DNA of 64,000 bases from Pandoraea fibrosis (GCF_000807775.2 NZ_CP047385.1:2480001-2544000), one strand, 5' to 3'; shown: positions 49,994 to 61,433, counted from the stretch's first letter. Translations and numbers: made by a program. The notes: a model not told the origin generated them from the sequence alone.

Positions 49994-51601
49994 ATGGGCG
50001 AAATCGTCAAGGCGGTCAGCATTCTGGCCGGCGGCGTCGGTATCTTCCTCATCGGTATGGCGATGATGACCGATGGCCTCAAGCTCGCCGCAGGCCCGGC
50101 GCTCGAGCGCATTCTGGCCGGTGCGACCCGTACCCGCTGGCAAGCCTTCGCCTCCGGCGTGCTGGTCACCGCCATCACCCAATCGTCCTCGGTCGTCACC
50201 ATCGCCACGATCGGCTTCGTCAACGCCGGTCTGCTCAAACTCGGCGGCGCTCTCTGGCTGATGTTCGGCTCCAACCTCGGCTCGACCATGATGGGGTGGA
50301 TCGTCGCCGTCATCGGTCTGAAATTCAATATCGATGCCTTTGCGCTGCCGATGATCGCGACCGGTGTGGCGCTGCGGCTGACGGGCTCAGGTTCTCGACG
50401 CGGCGCCATCGGTAACGCGCTGGCCGGCTTCGGTCTGCTCTTCTTCGGTATTTCGCTGCTCCAGTCGGCATTCATCGACATGGCCGGCATGATCCGCATG
50501 CCTGACGGCGACGGGCCGCTCGACGTGCTGCTGCAAGTGGTCGTCGGCTTCATCCTCACCTGTATCGTGCAGTCGTCCGCCGCTGCGATGGCCATCACGC
50601 TGACCGCCGCGCAGAACGGCCTGCTGAGCGCGCAGGGGGCGGCGGCCGTTGTCATCGGCGCGAACGTTGGAACCACCGTGACCGCCGTCATCGCCGCGAT
50701 CGGGGCAACGCCCAACGCCCGGCGCGCCGCGATGGCACACGTCGCCTTCAATGTCGTGGCCGCGTTGGTGGCATTGTTGCTGCTGCCTTGGATGATTCGC
50801 GCCATCACTGCCGGCATGTCGTGGATGGGCTACGCCACGGACCCGGCCATCAAGCTCGCGATCTTTCATACGACGTTCAACGTGCTTGGCGTACTGTTGA
50901 TGATTCCGCTCGCTACGCCGCTCCTGCATTGGTTGCAACGCCGCTTTCGTACCCGCGAGGAAGACGAGGGCGCCCCGCAGTTTCTTGACGACAACGTGCT
51001 GCAAGTGCCACAACTGGCCGTGGATGCCCTCAAGCGCGAGGTCGAACGGCTGGGTGTGATGAGCCGCCATATGGTGCGAGGTGCACTGACCGGGATGAGT
51101 GCCGGGGTGCTGGCGCAGGAACACGCGTCCGTCACCCGGCTGAGCAGCGTGTGTCAGACGTTCGCCGAGCGCATGAGTCGGGCCGCGATCGAAGCGGCCT
51201 CCGCAGAAGCGCTCGCCGATACCCTTCGTACCCTGCGTTACTACGACAGTGCCGCCGAACAGGCGATTGCCGCCGCCGCGCTGCACGACCAGACCGGTAC
51301 TGCGACAGGACACGCCGACGTCTACACCGCCTTCGTGCGGGAGTCGACCGCGCTCCTCGATCATGTCGAAAGCGATACGCTGCCCGCCGACGGCGGCGAC
51401 TCGCTCGCCACGCACGCCTCCGCCATGGAGGCCGCCTATGGCGGACTCAAAGCCAAACTGCTGGCCGATGGTGCCGCAGGAACAGTGCGCATCTCCATCA
51501 TGGAAGAAGCGTTGCGCCGCTACAGCGCACTGCGCCGCGCGCTTCAACAGACGATCAAGGCCAGCACCCATCGCGCCAAAGGCACCGATCCGATCGATTG
51601 A
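49994..51601 (+). CDS. Na/Pi cotransporter family protein (NptA/YjbB-like)
   Basis: A 535-residue inner-membrane protein. Two inverted Na/Pi cotransporter repeats carry the QSS motifs (TAITQSSSVVTIATIGFVNA and TCIVQSSAAAMAITLTAAQN), and the GANVGTTVTAVIAAIGATPN block is typical. The C-terminal third (from about residue 330) is a PhoU-like helical bundle. Family members move phosphate, often out of the cell at high phosphate (YjbB of E. coli). AGGA lies nine bases before ATG 49994. No PhoB box is recognisable. Confidence 0.93.
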   Translation: MGEIVKAVSILAGGVGIFLIGMAMMTDGLKLAAGPALERILAGATRTRWQAFASGVLVTAITQSSSVVTIATIGFVNAGLLKLGGALWLMFGSNLGSTMMGWIVAVIGLKFNIDAFALPMIATGVALRLTGSGSRRGAIGNALAGFGLLFFGISLLQSAFIDMAGMIRMPDGDGPLDVLLQVVVGFILTCIVQSSAAAMAITLTAAQNGLLSAQGAAAVVIGANVGTTVTAVIAAIGATPNARRAAMAHVAFNVVAALVALLLLPWMIRAITAGMSWMGYATDPAIKLAIFHTTFNVLGVLLMIPLATPLLHWLQRRFRTREEDEGAPQFLDDNVLQVPQLAVDALKREVERLGVMSRHMVRGALTGMSAGVLAQEHASVTRLSSVCQTFAERMSRAAIEAASAEALADTLRTLRYYDSAAEQAIAAAALHDQTGTATGHADVYTAFVRESTALLDHVESDTLPADGGDSLATHASAMEAAYGGLKAKLLADGAAGTVRISIMEEALRRYSALRRALQQTIKASTHRAKGTDPID

Positions 51602-51640
51602 CCTCAAATTTGCGGCGTCGCCACACTGCGTGAACGCACC

Positions 51641-51669
51641 TTGCGTTACGTCAGGGGCGTCGCTAGAAT
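51641..51669 (+). promoter_or_regulatory. Promoter of the second MFS gene, with a long leader
   Basis: TTGCGT, 17-bp spacer, TAGAAT. The start of transcription would be about 51676, giving a leader of about 320 nt. The leader contains a 12-bp perfect palindrome GTTCACGTGAAC (51721-51732) and a 12-bp direct repeat GCCTGACGTTCG at 51939 and 51960 (21-bp period). No gene is seen in it. Confidence 0.6.
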
Positions 51670-51996
51670 GCAAACTGATTTTTGGTACGCGGCAATGTTC
51701 TGTGCCGATGCCACGTAAGCGTTCACGTGAACCAACGCATTCTCCGCGACAGCGGCCGGTCCTTCCGGCTCGTCGGTCGAGGGGCGTGCGTTCGTGAGTG
51801 AACCGCCGGGCTGCCCATTCAGCGCTATTCCCCGGTTCTCTACGCGCCACAAGCGCCTTCTCCCCCGATCTGCCTGTACCGCCTGTTGGCACCGACGCCT
51901 TTGTCGCGGTCGTTTGTTTTCGCCGGTTCGCGTCTGACGCCTGACGTTCGACGTCGCAAGCCTGACGTTCGCCGGCACCCCATGGAGTCCTCTCGC

Positions 51997-53223
51997 ATGT
52001 CGTCGTCTTCCGCTGCACGGGCTGAATCAGCCAAGTCTGCGGCCCCCCAAGCGGCCGCCGTGCCTGCCAACGCCACGGCGTTGCTGGTGCGCTTCTCTCT
52101 CAACGTTTTTCTGGCCTGCCTGACCATCGGTATGTCGCTCTCCGTCGTGCCCTTGTTCGTGCACGACACGCTCGGATATCACAACGTCATTGTCGGCTTC
52201 GCCGTGGGTATCCAGTCGCTCGCTACCGTGCTCACACGCAAGTTCGCGGGACGTACCGCCGACCAGCGTGGTGCGCGCGTTGCCCTTCAGCGCGGTTTGC
52301 TATTCGTCGGCCTGTCCGGCATCGCGCTGCTCGCCACCAGTCTTGTGACCTTCGCACCCGCACCGCGACTCGGTGTGTTGACGCTCGCCCGGTTGTTGCT
52401 CGGAGTGGGCGAAAGCCTTTGCATTACCGGCACGCTGACGTGGGCCATCGGCAGCCTCGGCGCGGCACAATCCGGGCGTGTCATGTCGTGGACAGGGGCT
52501 GCGGTGTTCGGCGGTTTTGCCGTGGGGGCACCGCTGGGATTAGCCCTTTTTGGCAGCACTGCGCTCGTGGGCGTCGCCGTGGCGATCTGCCTGCTGCCGT
52601 TGGCTGGCTGGGCGGTGATCACGCGCATTCCGGGTGTCGCCCCCGCACACCACGCCGGCGGCGCGCTGCCGTACTCGCAGGTGCTGCGCATCGTGTTCCT
52701 GCCGGGCCTCGCGCTCGCGCTGCAAGGTGTGGGCTTCGCCGTTGTCGGTGCGTTCGTGGTGCTGTACTTCGACGCGTCGCGCTGGTCGGGGGCCGCCATC
52801 GCACTGTCGGCATTCGGTTTGGCGTTCGTGCTGATGCGCCTGATCGGCGGACGCTGGCCCGAGCGCTTCGGCAATCTGCGCGTCGCCCAGATCTCGCTGG
52901 CGGTCGAGGCGCTCGGACTGCTGCTCGTCTGGCAAGCGCCAGTCGCATGGCTGGCATTGCTCGGCACGGCGCTTGCCGGGGCAGGGGCGTCGCTGATCTT
53001 CCCCTCGCTGGGCATCGAAGTGGTCAAGCGCGCCCCTGCCGCGAGTCGTGGCACCAGCCTCGGCACGTATGCCGCGTTTCAGGACGTCGCCATTCTGCTG
53101 ACCGGCCCGCTGGCCGGGGCCGTGGCCAATCCGTTCGGCTATCGCGCGGTGTTCCTGTGCGGTGCCGTGGCCGCCGTGCTCGGGGTGATGGTGGTCGTCA
53201 TATTGCGTGCACGTCACCGCTGA
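51997..53223 (+). CDS. MFS transporter, YhhS/YfcJ-like (paralogue)
   Basis: A 408-residue, 12-helix transporter closely similar in layout to the one at 40997: ACLTIGMSLSVVPLFVHDTL, GIQSLATVLTRKFAGRTADQ, ARLLLGVGESLCITGTLTWA, SLIFPSLGIEVVKRAPAASR. The substrate is unknown. ATG 51997 is chosen since GGAG lies nine bases upstream; ATG 51982 is an alternative. It overlaps the convergent PhzF gene by 26 bp at the 3' end. Confidence 0.88.
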   Translation: MSSSSAARAESAKSAAPQAAAVPANATALLVRFSLNVFLACLTIGMSLSVVPLFVHDTLGYHNVIVGFAVGIQSLATVLTRKFAGRTADQRGARVALQRGLLFVGLSGIALLATSLVTFAPAPRLGVLTLARLLLGVGESLCITGTLTWAIGSLGAAQSGRVMSWTGAAVFGGFAVGAPLGLALFGSTALVGVAVAICLLPLAGWAVITRIPGVAPAHHAGGALPYSQVLRIVFLPGLALALQGVGFAVVGAFVVLYFDASRWSGAAIALSAFGLAFVLMRLIGGRWPERFGNLRVAQISLAVEALGLLLVWQAPVAWLALLGTALAGAGASLIFPSLGIEVVKRAPAASRGTSLGTYAAFQDVAILLTGPLAGAVANPFGYRAVFLCGAVAAVLGVMVVVILRARHR

Positions 53224-54097
53224 TCCAGCAGCCCTTGGCGGCGTCGAGCGGATCGCGTAGCGTCACGGTGATGGCGGAGGGGCGCCCCATCGCCACCCCC
53301 TGACGCACCACGACGCCGCGCTCGCCGGGCGCAAGCCAGCCATAGCGGCGCGCACCGTAGAGCAGAGCGGCGGCGGCTATACCGGTTGCCGCATCTTCCG
53401 GATAGCCGGATGCGCGCGGAAACTGACGCGCCTGCAATACCGGCAGGGCGCGTCCGTCGCCAACGTCTTCGCGGGCGCAAGGGTAGAGGCCCGTGGACCC
53501 GATGGCGTCGCACGTGGCGAGCATTGTGGTGAAGTCGGGCGTCAACGCCTGCAACTGGTCGACGCTGCGCAACGGCACCAGCGTCTTCACACGGCTGGTC
53601 GCTGCATGACAGATACCTTCGAGGGCGATGTCGTCGGGCGAAATCCGCAGTGCTGCACAAATCGCTGCGATGGCGCTCGCATCGATGACCGGTTCGGTCC
53701 GCCCGGACGGCTGGCTCACCTCGATGTGCTCGCCGTCTGCCGCAAGCCGGCCTTCGACTTGCCCGCTGAGCGTCTCGATCGTGACGGGACTGCCATCCCA
53801 TCGTCCGGCACGGCGCAATACCCACAACGCGCCCAGCGTGGCGTGACCGCACATCTCCATCTCGTGATTCGGGACGAAGAAACGAAAGCGCCAGGCGTTG
53901 CCCGCGTGCTCCGGGGCCATGACGAACGCACTTTCATGCCCGTAGTGCGCCGCAACGGCACGCATGTCGTCAGCTGTCATGGCATCGGCGTCGAGCACGA
54001 TGGGGGCCGGATTGCCGCCTTGCGCGGCCGCCGGAAAGACGCTCACCAACGAAACCGTCGCCGGCGCGGGAAGGGGGAGAGGTGCGGGTGATGTCAT
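53198..54097 (-). CDS. PhzF-family isomerase/epimerase-like protein
   Basis: A 299-residue protein of the diaminopimelate-epimerase-like PhzF superfamily. It has the N-terminal block VSLVSVFPAAAQGGNPAPIV, the catalytic Glu region HYGHESAFVMAP, the EMCGHATLGALWVLRRAG block and the C-terminal ASGYPEDAATGIAAAALLYG; PhzF family enzymes use a Glu/Asp at these sites. The true substrate is unknown; no phenazine genes are nearby. ATG 54097 lacks a clear Shine-Dalgarno. Tail-to-tail overlap with the MFS gene on the other strand. Confidence 0.9.
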   Translation of the reverse strand: MTSPAPLPLPAPATVSLVSVFPAAAQGGNPAPIVLDADAMTADDMRAVAAHYGHESAFVMAPEHAGNAWRFRFFVPNHEMEMCGHATLGALWVLRRAGRWDGSPVTIETLSGQVEGRLAADGEHIEVSQPSGRTEPVIDASAIAAICAALRISPDDIALEGICHAATSRVKTLVPLRSVDQLQALTPDFTTMLATCDAIGSTGLYPCAREDVGDGRALPVLQARQFPRASGYPEDAATGIAAAALLYGARRYGWLAPGERGVVVRQGVAMGRPSAITVTLRDPLDAAKGCWISGDVHAI

Positions 54098-54733
54098 GGC
54101 AATAGGGGTTCGGAGAAGGGATCGAGGGAAGGGCTGGCGATGGATGCGGTCGCTCTCGCGACGAGCACGGCAAGGCAACGCCGAATGCAGTCGGAAAGAT
54201 CCAAGATTACGCGCTATCCGGCGCGCGTGTCAGGGGCTTCAACCCTGAATTTCCGATAGCTTTTCGGACGTATCCCGCTAGCAATACGCTTGTCAGCCGC
54301 CGGTCGCACCGTCACGCGTGGCGTTTCGAAGTTGACGTCCAGCGCAACGTCGTGGTGTGTCAGTTCACGCGGAGCGTCGCATCGACGCGACATTCTCGTC
54401 AGCCGCGAATTCAGACGACAACCCACGATCGAGGAAGCGTTCGAAATGAAGCGGTGTCCTATGGTTTACAATCCGGTCGGCCTCCCAATAACGAAAGGGG
54501 ATGGCAGGGTGAGAAACGTCGCGCAACGGCTGACTGGCCGGGAGCGACGTCCGGAGACAATGCTTCCGGACTCCGCGTAATCGGTTCTCGTACAGCGAGA
54601 ATCGTGAGGTCTGTCAGAGCCGTCGAGTAGGTAAGGCAGCGTGATCGGTGCGAGTGGTCCAGAGGCAGCGTTGCAGTCGTGATTCTGGCTGTGTCAGCGG
54701 ACAAAAGCGCAGCCAAGCTTCGAAGTGGAGACC
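54098..54733. other. 636-bp intergenic region without a gene
   Basis: A -10-like TACAAT at 54467-54472 (plus) has no -35. The hairpins GTCCGGA/TCCGGAC (54549-54571) and a TTCTCGTACAGCGAGAA hairpin near 54583-54599 lie in the presumed leader of the ACS transporter gene at 54734. Short frames on both strands look random. Confidence 0.45.
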
Positions 54734-56044
54734 ATGAGTACTATCGCTAGCGGTGTCAAACCCAACGCGCATACGCGCGAGATCGAGGCGCAAGCCTATG
54801 CAAAAGCGACCTGGCGTTTGTTGCCGTTCCTTTTCCTGTGTTACGTCGCGGCCTATCTTGACCGCGTGAATGTCGGCTTTGCCAAGCTGCAAATGCTGAA
54901 CGACCTCCAGTTCAGCGAGACCGTCTACGGTCTGGGCGCCGGGATCTTCTTCATCGGCTACTTCTTCTTCGAGGTGCCGAGCAACATCATCATGCACAAG
55001 GTCGGTGCGCGTCGCTGGATCGCGCGCATCATGATCTCGTGGGCGGTCCTCTCCGCCGCTACGCTGCTCGTGAAGACGCCGACACAGTTCTATCTCGTGC
55101 GCTTCTTCCTCGGCGTGGCCGAGGCGGGTTTCTTCCCCGGCATCGTGCTGTATCTGACGTACTGGTTCCCGGCGCAACGACGTGGCCGCATGAACGCCCT
55201 CTTCATGATTGGCATTCCCATCGCGGGCGTGTTCGGCGGGCCGCTCTCGGGCTGGATTCTCGCGGCGTTCAATGGCGTTGGCGGTTGGGCCGCATGGCAA
55301 TGGCTGTTCTTCATCGAAGCCATTCCGTCGGTAATTCTGGGTGTGGTGACGCTGATGTATCTGCCGAACGGCATTCGCGCAGCGTCCTGGCTGTCGGAAG
55401 ACGAGAAGGCGATTCTCGAGCACAACATTGCTCAGGACAGCGCAGGCAAGGCCGAGCAATCGGTCGCCTCGGTGTTCTCGAACGGCCGTGTGTGGCTCAT
55501 GGCCGCGATCTACTTCTGCTGCATGATGGGCCTGTATGGCATCGGCTTCTACCTGCCGACGCTCATCAAGGCCAGCGGTGTGAAGAGCGCGCTCGACGTT
55601 GGCCTGCTCACCGCTATTCCTTACGCCTGTGCCGTGGTCAGCATGATTGGTGTCGCGCGTAGCTCGGACCGCACGCGTGAGCGTCGCTGGCACTTTGCCG
55701 TGGTGTCGTTTGCCGGCGCCGTGGGACTGTACCTGAGCACGGTGTGGGGTAACAACGTGCCGCTCGCGATGGTCGCCCTTTCGGTCGGCACGGCAGGCAT
55801 GCTTGCCACGATGCCCGTCTTCTGGACCTACCCGAGCGCGTTGCTCGTTGGCGGTTCGGCGGCAGCGGCCATCGGCATGATCAATTCGATCGGCAACCTC
55901 GCAGGCTTCGTGAGCCCGTTCGTGATCGGCTGGCTCAAGGACGTGACGCAAAGCACCAACGCGGGCATGTACTGCGTGTCGGCGGCGCTTGCTGTTGGCG
56001 CCTTGCTGGCGCTCACGCAATCGAAGGCGCAGGTCAATCGCTGA
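54734..56044 (+). CDS. MFS transporter, anion:cation symporter (ACS) family
   Basis: A 436-residue, 12-helix symporter. The ACS signature is strong: CYVAAYLDRVNVGFAKLQML, GLGAGIFFIGYFFFEVPSNI, LVRFFLGVAEAGFFPGIVLY, LTYWFPAQRRGRMNALFMIG. Members import organic anions such as phthalate, glucarate or tartrate together with protons; no catabolic genes are adjacent, so the substrate is open. GTGGAG precedes ATG 54734. It ends at a strong bidirectional terminator. Confidence 0.92.
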   Translation: MSTIASGVKPNAHTREIEAQAYAKATWRLLPFLFLCYVAAYLDRVNVGFAKLQMLNDLQFSETVYGLGAGIFFIGYFFFEVPSNIIMHKVGARRWIARIMISWAVLSAATLLVKTPTQFYLVRFFLGVAEAGFFPGIVLYLTYWFPAQRRGRMNALFMIGIPIAGVFGGPLSGWILAAFNGVGGWAAWQWLFFIEAIPSVILGVVTLMYLPNGIRAASWLSEDEKAILEHNIAQDSAGKAEQSVASVFSNGRVWLMAAIYFCCMMGLYGIGFYLPTLIKASGVKSALDVGLLTAIPYACAVVSMIGVARSSDRTRERRWHFAVVSFAGAVGLYLSTVWGNNVPLAMVALSVGTAGMLATMPVFWTYPSALLVGGSAAAAIGMINSIGNLAGFVSPFVIGWLKDVTQSTNAGMYCVSAALAVGALLALTQSKAQVNR

Positions 56045-56110
56045 TTGATCCACGGTCTGATGGGGCGAGAGGCGGCATTGTCCGCGCTCGCATCATCGAC
56101 TTGAAGCCAA

Positions 56111-56140
56111 TAAAAAAGCTGGCATATGCCAGCTTTTTTA
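56111..56140. terminator. Perfect palindromic bidirectional terminator
   Basis: A 30-nt perfect palindrome: A-run, GCTGGCAT, ATGCCAGC, T-run. It terminates both the ACS transporter gene and, on the other strand, the isocitrate dehydrogenase gene. Confidence 0.95.
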
Positions 56141-56212
56141 TTAGGTGCTACCGGGCGATCCTCGCAGACCGCCCGGCGTTCGACAAACCTCGTCGAACGT
56201 TTTCCCGATGCC

Positions 56213-58453
<2,241 letters not shown>

Positions 58454-58637
58454 CGCTGGTCTCGGATTCAAGAAGCAGGGAAAGGTGGGGGAACGCCGCT
58501 GACTGAGGTGACAGTCTGCTAGCCAAGACAAATTTCCCTGATTGTGACACGGGGCGGGGGCAAAACTGAAATGCCTTTTCGTAATGTGAATGCTTATGTC
58601 TTATATAAGACTGGCTCTGAAGGTCCCATAACTTCGT

Positions 58638-58664
58638 GAAAAACCCCGCAACATGAGGCGGGGC
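58638..58664 (-). terminator. Minus-strand terminator upstream of the isocitrate dehydrogenase gene
   Basis: On the minus strand CCCCGC/GCGGGG with an 8-nt loop is followed by TTTTT. It lies between tRNA-Val and the isocitrate dehydrogenase gene, without an obvious gene to terminate. Confidence 0.7.
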
Positions 58665-58714
58665 TTCGGTATGGCGGGATCGGGCGTCGCAAAGAGGAAA
58701 AGCAAATGCCGATC

Positions 58715-58741
58715 AGATTTTTTGTTTGGTAGAAAAAATCT
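58715..58741. other. AT-rich perfect hairpin
   Basis: AGATTTTTT-N9-AAAAAATCT. Its role is unknown; it stands 50 bp from the minus-strand terminator and could be the 3' end or body of a small RNA. Confidence 0.55.
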
Positions 58742-58858
58742 ATGATTTCACGCGCCGGAGTGGGGCGGGGGAAGGCGAGCCATGGGAATGAGGGGGGCTC
58801 GTGTGGGGCAATTCGAGCGCACGTGTTTAGGGGGAGGGGATTTTGACGAAGGACTAAT

Positions 58859-58898
58859 GAAAAAACCCCGGAAGCCATCGGGCGCCGGGGTTTTTTGT
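58859..58898. terminator. Bidirectional terminator after tRNA-Val
   Basis: AAAAAACCCCGG and CCGGGGTTTTTT flank a 13-nt loop. It lies 34 bp past the tRNA 3' end on the minus strand. Confidence 0.93.
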
Positions 58899-58931
58899 GT
58901 GGGCATCGATAGGAATCGCTTGCCACTTATC

Positions 58932-59006
58932 TGGTGGGTGGTACAGGGATTGAACCTGTGACCCCTGCCGTGTGAAGGCAGTGCTCTACCGCTGAGCTAA
59001 CCACCC
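58932..59006 (-). tRNA. tRNA-Val (anticodon CAC)
   Basis: On the minus strand the acceptor stem GGGTGGT/ACCACCC, D arm TAGCTCAGCGGTAGAGCA, anticodon stem-loop CTGCC-TTCACAC-GGCAG (anticodon CAC) and T arm ACAGG-TTCAATC-CCTGT all pair. CCA is encoded. The tRNA stands alone and is flanked by no integrase or phage gene. Confidence 0.98.
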
Positions 59007-59073
59007 AAATCATTAACTAAATCAATGATCTAGTGCCGATTGCTGAAGCTTTCGTTTCGCAATCAGGAGCAGA

Positions 59074-59102
59074 ACTTTAACTGTTTTCACAGAAGCCTGC
59101 AA
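59074..59102 (-). promoter_or_regulatory. Promoter of tRNA-Val
   Basis: TTGCAG, 17-bp spacer, TAAAGT on the minus strand, giving a start about 60 nt before the tRNA 5' end. A second possibility is a perfect TATAAT (59196-59201, minus) followed by CGC, which would give a longer precursor. The rest of 59007-59273 holds no other signal. Confidence 0.6.
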
Positions 59103-59273
59103 CCTTTCTTTTGTTCTTTTTTGCTGCCGTCGTGACGATATCTCTCGATCACTTCACGTCGTTTCTTGCGATGACTCGCAAGCAGCAAAGACAGCGATTA
59201 TAGGGGCGTTTTTTTCGTTTGGGAAGGGCTTCGTGCGAAATTTTCGCAAAGTCTCGGTTCGTTCTGCACGAGC

Positions 59274-60014
59274 TTACGCGGCGGGCGGCGCATCGCCTTC
59301 GGGCGGTGCCGGTTCCTTGCGCCACACGCACGTTCCCTTCATGCCCTTGTCGATACCGTTAAGCACGTCGTCGTGAAGCGCGATTTCTTCGGTCGCGGCT
59401 GCGATGACCGGCAGATCGAACTGGCGCAGCGAAATCTTTTCGCGATGCGCACCTGCCTCGCCGCCATCGCTATCGTCCGCATCGATGACAAGACTTTCCT
59501 GACCGCGCGTCATGGCGAGGTAGACATCGGCGAGCAGTTCCGCGTCGAGCAATGCGCCGTGCAATGTACGGTGTGCATTGTTCACGCCGAGACGTTCGCA
59601 AAGGGCGTCGAGCGAATTGCGTCGGCCGGGGAACATCTCGCGCGCTCGCATCAGCGTGTCGATCAGGCCCGAGCAGTGCTGCATGAACGGCGGCCAACCG
59701 AGTCGGCCGTACTCCATATCGAGGAAGCCCAGGTCGAACGCTGCATTGTGGATGATGATCTCGGCTCCACGGCAATACTCGCGCAACTGTTCCGCGATTT
59801 CGGCGAACTTCGGCTTGTCGGAGAGGAATTCGGTGGTCAGCCCGTGCACCGCCAGAGCGCCCGGGTCGCTGTCGCGCTCGGGGTTGATGTAAAAGTGCAG
59901 GTTGTTGCCGGTCAGGCGGCGATTGACCAGTTCGACGCAACCGATTTCCAGCAGACGGTCGCCCGTCTTGGCGTTCAGGCCGGTGGTTTCGGTATCGAGG
60001 ATCAGTTGTCGCAT
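59274..60014 (-). CDS. dnaQ: DNA polymerase III epsilon subunit (3'-5' proofreading exonuclease)
   Basis: The proofreading subunit of the replicative polymerase. DEDDh exonuclease motifs are all present: ExoI DTETTGLNAKTGDRLLEIGC, ExoII IIHNAAFDLGFLDMEYGRL, ExoIII with His and Asp in HGALLDAELLADVYLAM. A clamp-binding-type segment and a flexible tail are at the C-terminus (SLRQFDLPVI). Length 246 residues is typical. ATG 60014 is the conserved start. It follows rnhA by 100 bp on the same strand, the usual rnhA-dnaQ pairing. Confidence 0.97.
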   Translation of the reverse strand: MRQLILDTETTGLNAKTGDRLLEIGCVELVNRRLTGNNLHFYINPERDSDPGALAVHGLTTEFLSDKPKFAEIAEQLREYCRGAEIIIHNAAFDLGFLDMEYGRLGWPPFMQHCSGLIDTLMRAREMFPGRRNSLDALCERLGVNNAHRTLHGALLDAELLADVYLAMTRGQESLVIDADDSDGGEAGAHREKISLRQFDLPVIAAATEEIALHDDVLNGIDKGMKGTCVWRKEPAPPEGDAPPAA

Positions 60015-60114
60015 GATGTTCGGTAAGTCTCGTGTGCTTTCGGAATTGGCGCGCTGGGGCGATAGTGCCTCACGCAACGCGCGGAGGGTGCTTCAGGGGA
60101 TCGTCGCCAGCGTG

Positions 60115-60561
60115 CTAACCGCGACGCAGGCTTTCCACGCCACGATTGGCCAACTGGTCGGCAGCTTCATTGCCTTCGTGTCCGGCGTGGCCCTTCACCC
60201 AGCGCCAGTCGATCTCGTGCTTCTGCGAAACGGCGTCGAGCGTCTGCCAGAGATCGGCGTTCTTCACCGGCTCCTTGGCGGCCGTCTTCCAACCGCGCGC
60301 CTTCCAGCCGTGAATCCACTCGCTGATCCCCTTTTGCACGTACTGCGAGTCGGTATGGAGCACCACATGGCAGGGTTTGTTCAGGGCTTCGAGCGCGCGA
60401 ATGACGGCGAGAAGCTCCATGCGATTGTTGGTCGTGTTGGCTTCGCCACCGAACATTTCCTTGCGGTGTTTGCCCGCGACGAGCAGGGCGCCCCAACCGC
60501 CGGGGCCGGGATTGCCTTTGCAGGCACCGTCGGTATAGATCTCAACTTGCGGCAAGGTCAT
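60115..60561 (-). CDS. rnhA: Ribonuclease HI
   Basis: Cleaves RNA in RNA-DNA hybrids in the cytosol. The 148 residues carry the catalytic acid set: Asp in [20 protein letters not shown], Glu in [16 protein letters not shown], Asp in [12 protein letters not shown], and the last Asp in [12 protein letters not shown]; the basic protrusion (GWKARGWKT) is present. It starts 11 bp after the stop of the upstream methyltransferase gene, so the two are co-transcribed, with dnaQ following. Confidence 0.98.
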   Translation of the reverse strand: MTLPQVEIYTDGACKGNPGPGGWGALLVAGKHRKEMFGGEANTTNNRMELLAVIRALEALNKPCHVVLHTDSQYVQKGISEWIHGWKARGWKTAAKEPVKNADLWQTLDAVSQKHEIDWRWVKGHAGHEGNEAADQLANRGVESLRRG

Positions 60562-60572
60562 CTCTCAAACAA

Positions 60573-61433
60573 TCAATCGGGCGCGTCGGTCGCTTCAGCC
60601 AACTGGCGATGCGTGGTGTTGGGCGTGGCGACCGGTGCCGCCGCTGGCTGGAGGCCGAGTATACGCTTGCGGACTTTGCCGACCAAGCGCATGCCGCGCA
60701 CCCGCTTGACCGCCCGCACCGCATAGAGCGCGCCGAAGATCGGCCACCAGCGATCGCCGGCCGGCTCCATGAACTCGAAGCGTTGCAGCCAGTGGTCGCC
60801 GCGCAGGGGCGGACGGTAGCAGCCGAAGCGTCCGCGATCGATATCGAACGACAGGAGCTTGAGCCAGTCTTTCAGGCGCGTAAATGCGATGAGGTCGGCC
60901 CCGGGTGGCAGAAACGGCGCACCGGCGAGCCGGCCCAGCTCCTCGCGGGCTCCCCACAGGCTCAGATTGTTGAAGCCGGTGATGATGACCTGCCCCTCAG
61001 GAACGAGAATGCGCTCGACTTCGCGCAGGATGTCGTGAGGGTTCTCGGCAAACTCGAGCACATGCGGCAGTACCACAAGGTCGGTACTTGCCGTGGCGAT
61101 GGGTAACTCGTCGAACCGGCTGACAAGAATGTCGCGGGCGACCATGACGGCGGGGCCGGCATCGCACGACGGTGTGCTGCCCGTCGTGTCGCTGGCGGCC
61201 TTGGTCATGAGCGGTGGGGCTTCGGCGCCGCGTGCGGCGGGAAGAATGAGGCCGCGATAAGGCATGCGGTTTTCGCGTAGCGTATCCAGCTCGGGACGGC
61301 CAAGTTGCAGCGCGTGATAGCCGAACAGATCCCCGACCCATTGATCGAAGAGGGCCTGTTCCCATGCAAGCGCGTAGCGGCCTGGCGGTGAGACGAGCCA
61401 GACGGGCCAGTCTATAATCGGACGTTCTGACAT
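60573..61433 (-). CDS. SAM-dependent methyltransferase-like protein (gloB/rnhA-linked)
   Basis: A 286-residue class-I methyltransferase-like protein. The family (often annotated as class I SAM-dependent or ubiE-like, coded between gloB and rnhA) has WPVWLVSPPGRYALAWEQAL, STDLVVLPHVLEFAENPHDI, LREVERILVPEGQVIITGFN and GCYRPPLRGDHWLQRFEFME. The glycine-rich SAM loop is weak here: LILPAARGAEAPP replaces the usual GxGxG, so SAM binding is not certain. Start ATG 61433 lies only 14 bp from the gloB ATG on the other strand. First gene of the rnhA/dnaQ run. Confidence 0.87.
   Translation of the reverse strand: MSERPIIDWPVWLVSPPGRYALAWEQALFDQWVGDLFGYHALQLGRPELDTLRENRMPYRGLILPAARGAEAPPLMTKAASDTTGSTPSCDAGPAVMVARDILVSRFDELPIATASTDLVVLPHVLEFAENPHDILREVERILVPEGQVIITGFNNLSLWGAREELGRLAGAPFLPPGADLIAFTRLKDWLKLLSFDIDRGRFGCYRPPLRGDHWLQRFEFMEPAGDRWWPIFGALYAVRAVKRVRGMRLVGKVRKRILGLQPAAAPVATPNTTHRQLAEATDAPD

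Noticed and set aside
58932..59006. tRNA-Val as an integration site for a genomic island
   Set aside because: No integrase, no repeated 3' tRNA end and no compositional change in the flanks.
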